A DNA stretch of 64,000 bases, taken from the NCBI GenBank assembly GCA_946800325.1, contig OX326960.1:38469629-38533628 (forward strand), in the 5' to 3' direction. The position numbers were made by a program, and so were the translations under genes. The notes beneath the pieces were generated by a model. The model ran no database searches, had not been told where the DNA came from, and saw only the letters and a list, made by a program, of their open reading frames with translations. Source of the stretch: Luzula sylvatica (lineage: Eukaryota; Streptophyta; Magnoliopsida; Poales; Juncaceae). Of this stretch, positions 20,934 through 31,336 are shown piece after piece; within the stretch, counting starts at the first letter, position 1, and each line of letters opens with the position of its first letter.

Positions 20934-21613
20934 GTACAAACCGAATGGTCCGTTACAATGCAAATTAGGTTCCGTTACAACGGAAGTAGTTCTGGATTTC
21001 GAAATTGTAATTTGAATTTAGGATTGAATTGAGGGTTTGTTTTGAGATTAAACCAAGGAAGATTTAGACTAAGTTCAAGGCAGTAATTAAAAGTAAGAGA
21101 TCAAGTAAAAACACTAACAAAGATTTGATTCAAGTAAACAAGAACTAAAGATTCATTAAACCGAGAATTCTTTACACAAATCCAATTCGAATTTAAACTA
21201 CAAGAATTACAAGAAAGGAAAGAAAACACCTAGAGAGATGAAGTGAGCTCCGAGTCTCGTCTTGGATGCCTTCCTTGTTGTTTTGAGATGCTAGTGAGCT
21301 AGACAACTCGCACAACACGTTCCTTTCGTACCAATTCACCTGCCAATAGAAGAGAGCTTCGTACCGGTTGAGTGAACTCGAGATTGCAAGAAGTCCAATT
21401 GGAAGAAAGCTTCTGAGTGGAATATAGAATGCTCGACTCCTTGCTTGCGTGGATTCGGATGAAGAAAGCTTCACCTCAATCCTCGCAACTCGATCTTCGT
21501 CGAAGTGTAAACCGATTCACCGAATGAAGTGAGCTTCTATTCGGTGATCGATTTTAGAATATTATCGTTCGTAGTTGCAATTCTTGCGTGTTCTTGAAAG
21601 CTCTTGGACTTTC

Positions 21614-21656
<43 letters not shown>

Positions 21657-22115
21657 GGCGTAAAAGAGCGTGCCAGACTCGTGGCCCTTGTGGTCATATT
21701 TATAGCACTCATGGAGTCTTCTTATTGGCCACGAGTTGGTGGAGAGGATTGGGGGTAAGGAGGTAATTCCCACCAAAGGTAGGTGGGCAGGATAAGGGCT
21801 AAGGATTGAGTGGTTTTCGTGTAGACTTTTGTGCAAGTTTCTATCATGATAATTGTTTGCCTCCCGTCTCATTCATGTACCGAATATATCGGTGTAATAT
21901 ATCATTTTCACTCCTCTTGACGTGTTGGAGACAACTACACTCTCCAAATTCCTTGAAATTCCTTCAAATTCCTGTGATTAAGCAATAAAACACACTTAGT
22001 GAAGAAATATTCATGTTATCTGAAATATGATTAATAAAGTATATAGAATTGTTCTTCACAAGGGCTAAAATCCCCAAATTAAGCATTAAATTTGTGCCTT
22101 ATTTGCCTCACATCA
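20934..22115 (-). repeat. Gypsy-1 3' LTR, inner part
   Basis: Continues the LTR from GTACAAACCG to the terminal CACATCA and matches 30545-31747. In sense it carries a TATAAATA box (21697-21704) and a CT tract (21617-21652). A 94-codon open frame on the sense strand (21193-21474) is shared with the other LTRs but resembles nothing I know. Confidence 0.92.
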
Positions 22116-22699
22116 AATACCCCCACACTTAAATCCTTGATCGTCCTCGATCAATTAGAGTATAAAAGTCAAACATAAGAGAGAATTGCATAAGATTTTG
22201 TTAAAGTTATATTGTTGGTTCAAAAACTAATTTCACAAAGCAAATTGGGGTACTCTCATTTCATCATGATTACTAATATTTGAGAGAAGTATAGTTTGAT
22301 CAAATTTAGAATCTATTTCAATAAATTTCACAAGTTCGAAGAGTTTAATAAAGCAAATGATCTCAACCGAAAAAGATGATTAAACACCATCATTCAACTC
22401 TTTTCACTCCACTATTCACAAGGATTATCATCAAAAAGCATTAGTGAAAACCAATTTTTCCGTTTTGCAAAAAAAATCATTTCTTAAATGTAATTTGTCA
22501 CTTTTAAACCGTTCGGTACGTTAGTACTTGGTTCATCTTCGATTTCTACTAAATTTTCCCAACTTGCGCTCGAATTTTGAACTCATTTTCTTTCCTTTTT
22601 ATTCTTTTTATTTTTCTTCTTTTCTTTTATTCTTTTTATTTCTTTTCTTTTGTTCGTTATTGCTTTCGATGGTCCTCATGTGTGTCCTTTGGGATAACA

Positions 22700-22979
22700 A
22701 GTGGTCATGACTCACACCACTCATTACTTTGTAAAACCCCATGGATCCGTGCAATCTTTTGCCAACAAGTGGTGATGACTCACACCACTCATTACTTAAT
22801 CAATCGCACGGACTCGACAATCGAAAGCGCTTTAATGATTGTAGAAAACTTTTTCGCATCGACTCTTGGTCATGACTCACACCAAGAACCGGCTACTTTG
22901 GTTTACTACGACTCATGCACCCCTTTAGCCAACAAGTGGTCATGACTCACACCACTCATTACTTTTCAAGGTGCATGAG
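22700..22979 (-). other. Constant-loop hairpin array in the gypsy 3' UTR
   Basis: Four hairpins (+ coordinates) share the loop CATGACTCAC: AGTGGT/ACCACT at 22700-22721, 22768-22789 and 22935-22956, and TCTTGGT/ACCAAGA at 22864-22887. Hairpin 2 is enclosed by TCCGTGC/GCACGGA (22746-22752, 22806-22812). Hairpin 4 is enclosed by CTCATGCACC/GGTGCATGAG (22912-22921, 22970-22979). The outer stems are unrelated in sequence but pair perfectly. The loop also contains TGACTCA, a known bZIP (GCN4-type) site. Confidence 0.75.
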
Positions 22980-23417
22980 CTCATCGAATCAAGCTTTAAG
23001 CGCAAATTGGTTTCCGTTAGTGTAATTTCGAATCCCCATGAACGGTCGAGCTCTTTAAGTGCAATTGGTCAAATTTTAGATTCAAACAAAACTTACTACA
23101 TTGGTTCAAACAAAGCTTTTTAGAAATTCCAAGTTCAAAATGGGTTTATTTATTGATTAGGGCTTGAATCCCCGAAAGAATCTCTTAAAGATTTCAACCA
23201 CAATTCTTCAAATATTATGTAAAATTAGAATTTTGAGAGTAGAAATGGTGGTTCGGTGAAAATTCGTTTAAAAACCAACAATTTTAATTCAATGAAGTGG
23301 AGAAAAATCTTTTTATGCATTTATTGCTTGACTTATTTATCATTGATGCTCAGGGTTCAAAAATAATGTTAAATATTCGAACATTTTAATTAAAAGAAAA
23401 AACTTGCCAGAAACTAT

Positions 23418-23762
23418 TCCGTTATAACGCAATCACAGTCCGTTACAACGGACATGGAGGTCCGTTACAACGTACGAACTGCGTTATAACGGAGAACTAT
23501 CCGTAGCTTATGTTGAAAAATTCTGAGTAAGTCCGTTGTAACGGACATTGAGGTCCGTTACAACGCACATAGTTCTGGAAAATTTTGGGAATTTACCGTT
23601 GCAACGCAATTTCCTGTGTTTTTCATGTCCGTTGCAACGGTATTTTCACTCCGTTATAACGGACAATGAGGTCCGTTACAATGGAACTCTTGGCGCCAGT
23701 CAAATTTTTAAATTTCTGTATAGTCCGTTATAACGGACATTGAGGTCCGTTACAACGGAGTT
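23418..23762. repeat. Palindrome array in the gypsy 3' UTR (12 sites)
   Basis: Twelve CGTT-NN-AACG sites, mostly TCCGTTACAACGGA or GTCCGTTATAACGGAC. Core starts are 23420, 23441, 23463, 23482, 23534, 23556, 23597, 23630, 23652, 23674, 23726 and 23748, giving steps of 21, 22, 19, 52, 22, 41, 33, 22, 22, 52 and 22 bp. Confidence 0.85.
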
Positions 23763-23843
23763 GCTGGCCAGATCAAAAAATTTCAATTTTCCCTGATTTT
23801 TAAAATTTTTAATGTGGCTCATACAGGTCAAAGATTGTATGTT

Positions 23844-23844
<1 letters not shown>

Positions 23845-23888
<44 letters not shown>

Positions 23889-23890
23889 AC
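23845..23890. repeat. Homopolymer C30 followed by (AC)n
   Basis: About 30 consecutive C then AC repeats; G30 on the element's sense strand. Gypsy-2 has a shorter tract interrupted by one A (57271-57312). The length may be inaccurate because homopolymers are hard to sequence. Confidence 0.9.
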
Positions 23891-24004
23891 TCACTTAGAG
23901 ATTACTTGTCCTCAAGTATAAAAAATCAAAAATTCCAAAAAAAGGGATAATAGAGAGATACAACCTTTGATGCGTGGGCGTGCCTCCCTCGCTAGCACTC
24001 TTGT

Positions 24005-27000
24005 TTAACGTCTTGAGCTCGACTTGGCCGAGCTCATCATTGTGAGGTGTCGTTGGGCTCTAGAGCTTGCTCCTCCATCCACCCTGTTTCGAAGTTTGCG
24101 TGGTAGTGCTTGAGTCGATGGCCGTTCATTTTTGAATGTTTTGCTCGTTTTTTCGCTTCGAATTTCGACAACCCCAAATGTAGTCACATTGGTGACCACA
24201 AAAGGGCCGATCCATCGGGACCGAAGTTTCCCGGGGAAAAGTTTGAGACGAGAGTTGAATAACAACACTCTTTCCCCTACTTGGAATTCTTTCTTTTGAA
24301 TCATTCGGTCATGAAACCTCTTTGCTTTTGCCTTGCACGAGCTCGAATTATCGTAGGCCTCTTGCCGGAATTCGTCTAGCTCGAGTAATTGAAGCTTACG
24401 CGCCGATGCGTCCTTCGGGTAGTCGAGGGCAAATTGCTTGATCGCCCAAAAGGCCTTGTGCTCTAACTCGACCGGTAAATGACACGCCTTTCCGTACACG
24501 AGCTTGAAAGGAGTCATACCTATTGGCGTTTTGAAAGCGGTACGGTACGCCCAAAGTGCGTCGCCTAGTCGAGCACTCCAATCTTTACGTGTCGGGTTCA
24601 CAACTTTTTCCAAAATGGACTTGATTTCACGGTTCGAAACCTCCGCTTGGCCGTTCGTTTGAGGATGATACGCGGTTGAGGTTCGATGGCTCACATGGTA
24701 TTTCTCGAGGAGGTTTTGGAGATATCGATTGCAAAAATGGGATCCTCGATCGCTTATAAGAACTCTTGGTATGCCGAATCGTTGAAAGATATTCTTCTTC
24801 AAAAAGTCCACCACCGCTTTCGAATCTGCGTGCCTTGTTGGTATTGCCTCGACCCATTTGGTAACATAATCTACACACAACAAGATGTAAGTATAGCCAA
24901 AAGACGATGGAAACGGGCCCATGAAATCAATGCCCCAAACATCGAATGGTTCACACACATAGATTGAATTGAGGGGCATTTGATTTCTACGGCTCAAGTT
25001 CCCCGTCTTTTGGCAATTTCCACAACCTTTCACAAAGTTCGCAACGTCTTTATGCAAGGTTGGCCAATAAAATCCACATTCTTGTACCTTGTGTGTGGTA
25101 CGTGCAATACCGAAATGTCCACCACATTGTAATGTATGACAAAAAGAAAGGATAGATTGTACCTCATTTTGGTGGACACATTTTCGAATTACTTGGTCGG
25201 TGCAAATTCGAAATAAGATCGGGTCTTCCCAAACGTAGAATCGAGCGTTGCTTTTCATCTTATCGCGTTGTGCCTTGGAGAAGCTCGGGGGAAAATTCTT
25301 CGTGACGGTGTAGTTGGCTAGGTCGGCGTACCATGGCGCTTCGACTTGGGCCGCGAGAACGTGTTCCTCGGGAAATTCCTCGCGAATCGGAACGAGATCT
25401 TCAATCTTCAATGGGAGCCGACTCAAATGATCCGCCACGAGATTCTCGCATCCCTTTTTGTCTTTGGTCTCGAGGTCGAATTCTTGAAGCAAAAGGATCC
25501 ATCGGAGCAATCTCGGTTTGCACTCCTTTTTCTTCATCAAATGTCTCAAAGCGCCGTGGTCCGAGAAGACTATCACCTTCGTACCTAAAAGATAAGAGCG
25601 AAATTTCTCCAATGGAAACACAATTGCGAGGAGTTCCTTCTCGGTGGTGGTGTAGTTTCGTTGGGCATTGTCGAGAGTTTTCGAGGCATAGGCAATCACA
25701 TGCGGGTCCTTTCCTTCTCTTTGGCCAAGTACCGCCCCCACACTTGTGTCGCTTGCGTCACACATGATTTCGAACGGTAGCTCCCAATTTGGCGACTTGA
25801 TGATTGGCGCGGAGCAAAGCTTTTCCTTGAGATTGTCGAAAGCATCCTTGCACTTTGCATCAAATTCGAACTTTACATCTTTTTGGAGAAGTTGTCACAT
25901 CGGTTGCGAAATTTTCGAGAAGTCTTTGATGAAGCGCCTATAGAATCCCGCATGGCCGAGAAAGGATCGCACGTCTTTTACCGTCTTTGGATACGGAAGC
26001 GTCTTGATTACATCGATTTTCGCCTTGTCGACTTCCATTCCTTTCTCCGAGATCAAATGACCTAATACAATTCCATTGCTCACCATGAAGTGGCATTTCT
26101 CAAAATTTAAGACAAGGTTAGATTCAATGCACTTCTCGAGTATTTGGGACAAGTGATCTAGACACGAGTCGAATGAGTCCCCAAATACCGAGAAGTCGTC
26201 CATACAGACCTCAATAAATTTCGAAATGTAATCACTAAAAATCGAAAGCATACACCTTTGAAAAGTTCCCGGTGCGTTGCAAAGGCCAAAGGGCATTCGG
26301 CGGTACGCGAAGGTACCAAACGGACACGTGAATGTGGTCTTCTCTTGATCTTCGGGTGCGACCGATATTTGGAAATAGCCCGAAAATCCATCGAGGAAGC
26401 AATAAAATGGATTTCCCGTGAGTCTTTCTAACATTTGATCGATGAATGGAAGCGGGAAGTGATCCTTTTTCGTCGCCTTATTGAGCTTTCGGTAATCGAT
26501 GCAAACTCGCCACCCGTTTTGAACTCGAGTCGGTACTTGATCGCCTTCATCGTTCTCAACAATTGTAATCCCCGTTTTCTTCGGTACTACGTGTATGGGC
26601 GAGACCCATTTCGAGTCGGCGATGGGGTAAATGATCCCCGCATCCAACAACTTGATCACCTCCTTTTTTACCACTTCCATCATAGGCGGATTGAGCCGCC
26701 TTTGAGGTTCGCGCGATGGTTTTGCTTCGTCCTCGAGAAGGATTCGGTGTGTGCACATGGAGGGGGAAATGTCCGGAATGTCGGAGAGTGTCCACCCGAA
26801 AGCCTTCTTATTCCTTTTTAGCACTTCGATGAGTTTTTCTTCTTGCTCCTTTGCGAGGTTCGAGGCGATTATCACCGGCAAAGTTTCCGCTTCATCGAGA
26901 AAAGCATACTTTAGTCCAATAGGTAATTTTTTTAATTCTAACCTTGGAGCTTGTTCGATTGAAGGTGGAGCTCTTTGCATCGGGATTTCGAGGTCTCTTA

Positions 27001-27754
27001 GAAAGAGTGCTTGATCTATGCTTTGTTCTTCTTCCAAATCCGGCTCGATCTCGAATGTAGGATTGTCATATCCTTCAAATTCCTCGAATAGTGGGTTCGA
27101 GCTCCATTTTAGGTTTTCGAATGAGCTATCCATAGCTTCTTGTACACAATCGTCGATCACGTCCATAGCACTTAAGTTGAGTGTACCTACAATGGGTTCC
27201 TTTAGTTTGTCAAAAATATTGAATTTGATTACCTCATCATCGAACTCCATTGTGAGCTCTCCCACGTGTACATCGATCTTTGTGCGCGCCGTCTTCAAAA
27301 ATGGCCGTCCAAGGAGAATCGGGGTTGAATCGCTACTCCCCTCATTCATGTCCAACACGTAGAAGTCCGCGGGAAATAGCAACCCATTAACGGTTACTAT
27401 CACGTCCTCAATTACCCCAACCGGTCGAGTCGTGGACCGATCGGCCAATTGGATTACAACTTGGGTATCATCAAGGGGGCCTAGATCGAGAGTCTTGAAT
27501 ATCGAGTATGGCATCACATTTATTGAAGCGCCCAAATCAAGCATGCATTTCGGCAATTCATGTTGACCGATTTTGCAAGGAATAGCGAACATCCCCGGAT
27601 CTTTGTGCTTTTGGGGGAGTCTCAAGATCGCCGAAACACTCTCCCCCACACTAATCAACTCATCTCCTTTTGTCTTTCTTTTATTCGTGCACAATGCCTT
27701 GAGGTATTTTGCCAAACGAGGCACTTCTTTGATTGCTTCGAGTAGAGGAATGTT
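24005..27754 (-). pseudogene. Gypsy-1 pol (protease, RT, RNase H, integrase), one TGA
   Basis: From about 27754 the frame reads protease (LDLGAS), a long linker, then reverse transcriptase (CIDYRKLNK, FLDGFSGYFQI, MPFGLCNAPGTFQ and the catalytic box VCMDD at about 26195-26209). An in-frame TGA at 25895-25897 falls just after the RT thumb. The same frame goes on for 43 codons into RNase H ([33 protein letters not shown]) and integrase with an HHCC finger (about 25150-25010), [17 protein letters not shown] and [16 protein letters not shown]. The 5' end was once continuous with gag; a LINE now separates them. Cys before MDD is unusual, since plant gypsy elements generally have Tyr or Phe there. 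The product would be the replication enzymes of the element; this copy is not functional as one protein. Confidence 0.93.
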
Positions 27755-27755
27755 T

Positions 27756-28277
27756 TTTTTGATAAAAACCTGAAGTGAGCTTTATTATCTCACATTCTAG
27801 GTAAATTATATTAAACATCAACATCATTCTTTTACATCTCATAAATTACCAACAAGGAATAAAGAAAGTGTTTATAGTCGGTTTCACGGCAGCCCATCGA
27901 GCTGGCCCATTATTTTTTTTTTCCCTACTGACCGCTTTATCTTTCTACCTCGGTCTCATTGCCACCCTCACTCCTCTTCTCACATAAAACAGTTGAGCTT
28001 CTTGCTCTCTTATCCATGGCGGCTTCTTAGCATCTCTTTTCGTTTCTTCTCTGCTGCTCACCCTTCTTCGATCTCTTCCTCTCTCCTCTTCTCCTCTCGT
28101 AATCTAGCCTCCCTGCTACCAGATTTAAGTCTCTTGTCCGTAACTCTCTTGTATTCGTCCCATTCGAGCCAGATCTCATCGCTCAATCTCGAGCTTGATT
28201 TATTTTCTTCAGAGAAGACTCTCTTGCATCTCTCTCTCCATATGGAGAAATACATTATCACCATTAGCTGCTTATCA
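27756..28277 (-). mobile_element. 5'-truncated LINE inserted between gag and pol
   Basis: The insert ends on the minus strand in a short A run (T run at 27753-27760) and is flanked by a 16-17 bp duplication, CGAGTAGAGGAATGTTT, at 27739-27755 and 28278-28294. Its 5' part encodes the tail of a plant LINE polymerase (FSIWRERCKRVFSEENKS...) followed by about 350 bp of 3' UTR. Truncation, tail and long target duplication are the marks of target-primed reverse transcription. Gypsy-2 carries the same insertion at the same base. Confidence 0.9.
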
Positions 28278-29967
28278 CGAGTAGAGGAATGTTTACCTCC
28301 ACTTTCTTTAAGATGGCAAGCACGTCGTTGTTCGATTCGATTGGCTTTGGGAGACGACTCGGGAAAGGTGGCTTGACTTGAGTCGATTCGGGTTCTAGTT
28401 CTCGAGTTGGTATCTTCGTGGCTTGAGTCGGACTCTCTTTCGGTACCGGTACCTCGAGCTCCTTTTCTTCTTGTACCTCCTTGCTCTTCGAACTTTCGCC
28501 CACCTCTTTACCGCTTCGGAGCGATATTGCGTTCACATGCCTTTGCTCGGAAGGAGCCAACGATTGAGATTGGAGTCGAGATGTACCTTGGGTCTCGAGA
28601 ACATTGAGTCGAGTAGCCATTTGATTCATTTGAGTCTCCAAGTTCCCCACATGGCGATTCGTGTTCGCAATTTCGCTCTTAAATTCTTGCTTCAATTCTT
28701 GCTTCATCGTTTCCATGTTTTTATTTACCCCTCCGATTTCTTGCTTGATTATAGAGGTTATACCGTCCATCATCGCCTTCATATCGAACTCTTGTCCTTG
28801 TACCGGTTTCGGTATCGATTGTGAAGCGTTCGGTTGTTGGTATGTGGCCGGCTTTGTAAACGGTTGGCGATACGGATCGGGTTGAGCGTTGTTCGTGTTT
28901 GACCATGAGAAGTTCGGGTGATTGCGAAGGTTGGGATTGTACGAATTGGAGGGCTCGAACTTCTTGTACGCGGCGTTTACATCTTCGACTAAACTCGGGC
29001 ACTCGTCCGTGTAGTGAGCACTAGCATTACAAACCCCACATTTCTTGGTTTCTTCCTTGCCCAAAGCTTTCATTATGATCTCGAGTTTGTCGTTAAGCAC
29101 GTCGACATTGAGGTCGATACATGCATTAACTCGGTATTCCACGTTCTTCCTCGATTGCGAATTGGTCGCCATGAGCTCTACCAACTTCTTAATTTCTTCG
29201 AGATCCTTGTTGGAGATACTTCCCCCCGCGGATGCGTTGAGGAATTGACTTTCCGAGTAGCCGAGACCGTTAATGAATTGTTCGTAGAGGTATTGCGGTT
29301 CCACACTATGGCTTGGGCATTCTTCCTTCAAGCGCATGAAACGATCGTAGTATTCGTGGAATGCTTCGTTCGGTTTTTGCGTCATTGCCAAAAGTTCTCG
29401 CCTTATAGCCGCCAATCGAGAGGCCGAATAGTACCTCTCCTTGAAGAGGTTCGCTACTTCGTTGAATGCGAGAGGACCTCTAAGTGTGTAGAACCAATCC
29501 TTGGGTCCTTCACCTAATGAGTAAGGAAAAAGAAGAAGAAGAATGTCACTAAAAGCTTCATAATTCGAATATATGTTTAGTTGAATCTTGAAATCCTTTA
29601 AGTGTTTATGAGGGTTTTCCGTGGCTTTACCGTGAAAAATAGGCAATGAGCCTATAAAGCTCTGATCCGCTTTGAAATTTGGTATATTGGGCCTAATAAA
29701 ATTATAATTATCCTCAACATTTCTAGGTGCTACTAATTCTCTCAAGGTTTTTGGCCTTGGAGCTCTTGTTTCATCACCCATGTTTGAATTTAAATGAGTA
29801 GAGAGAGAAGAAAAAGTTTGAGTTTGAAGTTGAGGTTCGTCTTGATCTTCTTGTGTCGGTTCCTTGCTCTTCTTAGAGCTCTTGTTCCTTCTTTCGATCT
29901 CCTTGACAAACGGAAGCAATTCTCCTTTTCGTGATCTTGTGTTGTGCATAAAGCTTTCTTCCTTCAC
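28264..29967 (-). pseudogene. Gypsy-1 gag, cut off by the LINE
   Basis: Starts at the ATG 94 bp downstream of the primer site; an in-frame stop lies just upstream. Residues about 100-240 form a retrotransposon gag domain (DWFYTLRGPLAFNEVANLF, then LYEQFINGL). A CCHC knuckle (C310, C313, H318, C323) and a Gln-rich helical stretch (about 395-460) follow. The last four residues before the stop are LINE-encoded; the codons for NIPLL are repeated at the pol side as part of the target duplication, so gag and pol were one frame before the LINE arrived. It would form the virus-like particle. Confidence 0.92.
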
Positions 29968-30060
29968 CTAGATTGTCACAAAAGAAACAAAGAAGTGAGT
30001 AAACAAATTTATGAATTTAAATTTCAAATTTTGATCTAAAATATTGACTTAAACACCGCT

Positions 30061-30077
30061 CCCCGGCAGCGGCGCCA
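30061..30077 (-). other. Primer-binding site of Gypsy-1 (tRNA-Asp type)
   Basis: In sense TGGCGCCGCTGCCGGGG, two bases inside the LTR. Plant tRNA-Asp has a 3' end complementary to this except for one position, as in Athila elements. Confidence 0.85.
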
Positions 30078-30257
30078 TTTGAGGAGCGGGATTTTGGCGT
30101 GTTTTATGTCGTTGTGTTAAAACCCCGAACAATCAACAAAATTTGTAATCTAAGTTTGCACAGTGGCAAATGTATAGATTCGTTCCACGGGGAGCAATTG
30201 CGTCAAAATTTGGATCAAAATGGACTAGAAATAACAAAGAAAATTCACAGAAGATAG

Positions 30258-30600
30258 TCCGTTACAACGGAATTAAGTTCCGTTACAACGGACATTAGGG
30301 TTATGTCTAGCGTAGAGATTGATATGAACGTCCGTTACAACGGAGAAAATTCCGTTATAACGGAACGAGATAGTCCGTTATAACGGATAGGAGTAGCGTT
30401 ATAACGGATTGGTTGATCCGTTACAACCGACTCTTATGTCCGTTACAACGCACTAGTATGAGTGTTATTGAATGCTTTTCCTTGCTGGTCTGTTACAACG
30501 GAAGTAAAGTGCGTTACAACAGAGTACCAACAGACTGAAAGTCAGGTACAAACCGAATGGTCCGTTACAACGCAAATTATGTTACGTTACAACGGAAGTA
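30258..30600. repeat. Palindrome array in the gypsy LTR (12 sites)
   Basis: Core starts (C of CGTT or its variant) are 30260, 30281, 30333, 30353, 30376, 30397, 30419, 30441, 30491, 30512, 30563 and 30585. Steps are 21, 52, 20, 23, 21, 22, 22, 50, 21, 51 and 22 bp. The two central bases vary (AC, TA) while the arms CCGTT/AACGG are kept. The same array is in the other gypsy LTRs (13251-13516 plus 20951-20985, 53975-54318 and 63678 onward). Confidence 0.88.
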
Positions 30601-31229
30601 GTTCTGGATTTCGAAATTGTAATTTGAATTTAGGATTGAATTGAGGGTTTGTTTTGAGATTAAACCAAGGGAGATTTAGACTAAGTTCAAGGCAGTAATT
30701 AAAAGTAAGAGATCAAGTAAAAACACTAACAAAGATTTGATTCAAGTAAACAAGAACTAAAGATTCATTAAACCGAGAATTCTTTACACAAATCCAATTC
30801 GAATTTAAACTACAAGAATTACAAGAAAGGAAAGAAAACACCTAGAGAGATGAAGTGAGCTCCGAGTCTCGTCTTGGATGCCTTCCTTGTTGTTTTGAGA
30901 TGCTAGTGAGCTAGACAACTCGCACAACACGTTCCTTTCGTACCAATTCACCTGCCAATAGAAGAGAGCTTCGTACCGGTTGAGTGAACTCGAGATTGCA
31001 AGAAGTCCAATTGGAAGAAAGCTTCCGAGTGGAATATAGAATGCTCGACTCCTTGCTTGCGTGGATTCGGATGAAGAAAGCTTCACCTCAATCCTCGCAA
31101 CTCGATCTTCGTCGAAGTGTAAACCGATTCACCGAATGAAGTGAGCTTCTATTCGGTGATCGATTTCAGAATATTATCGTTCGTAGTTGCAATTCTTGCG
31201 TGTTCTTGAAAGTTCTTGGACTTTCTTAA

Positions 31230-31233
<4 letters not shown>

Positions 31234-31288
<55 letters not shown>

Positions 31289-31336
31289 GGCGTAAAAGAG
31301 CGTGCCAGACTCGTGGCCCTTGTGGTCATATTTATA
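31234..31336 (-). promoter_or_regulatory. Gypsy-1 promoter: TATA box and CT tract
   Basis: In sense TATAAATA (31336-31329) is followed about 45 bp downstream by a (CT)n tract (31284-31234), a common arrangement in plant leaders. U3 is therefore about 410 bp, and R plus U5 about 1.2 kb. Confidence 0.6.

Larger units (their letters stand above)
22116..24004 (-). other. Gypsy-1 polypurine tract and 3' UTR
   Basis: In sense TTAAGTGTGGGGGTATT (22132-22116) precedes the LTR and is the polypurine tract. The rest up to the pol stop is non-coding in both Gypsy copies, with a hairpin array (22700-22979), a palindrome array (23418-23762) and a long C/AC run (23845-23890). Many Athila elements have an env-like frame here; none is visible. 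Compared with Gypsy-2 one small block (about 56510-56580) is deleted. Confidence 0.8.

Noticed and set aside
22116..24004. An env-like frame in the gypsy 3' region
   Set aside because: No open frame of useful length in sense; the region is filled by hairpins, palindromes and simple repeats.
26751..27362. Plus-strand Ser-rich open frames opposite gypsy pol and gag
   Set aside because: They lie antisense to well-supported pol coding sequence and resemble no protein; they are shadow frames from codon bias.
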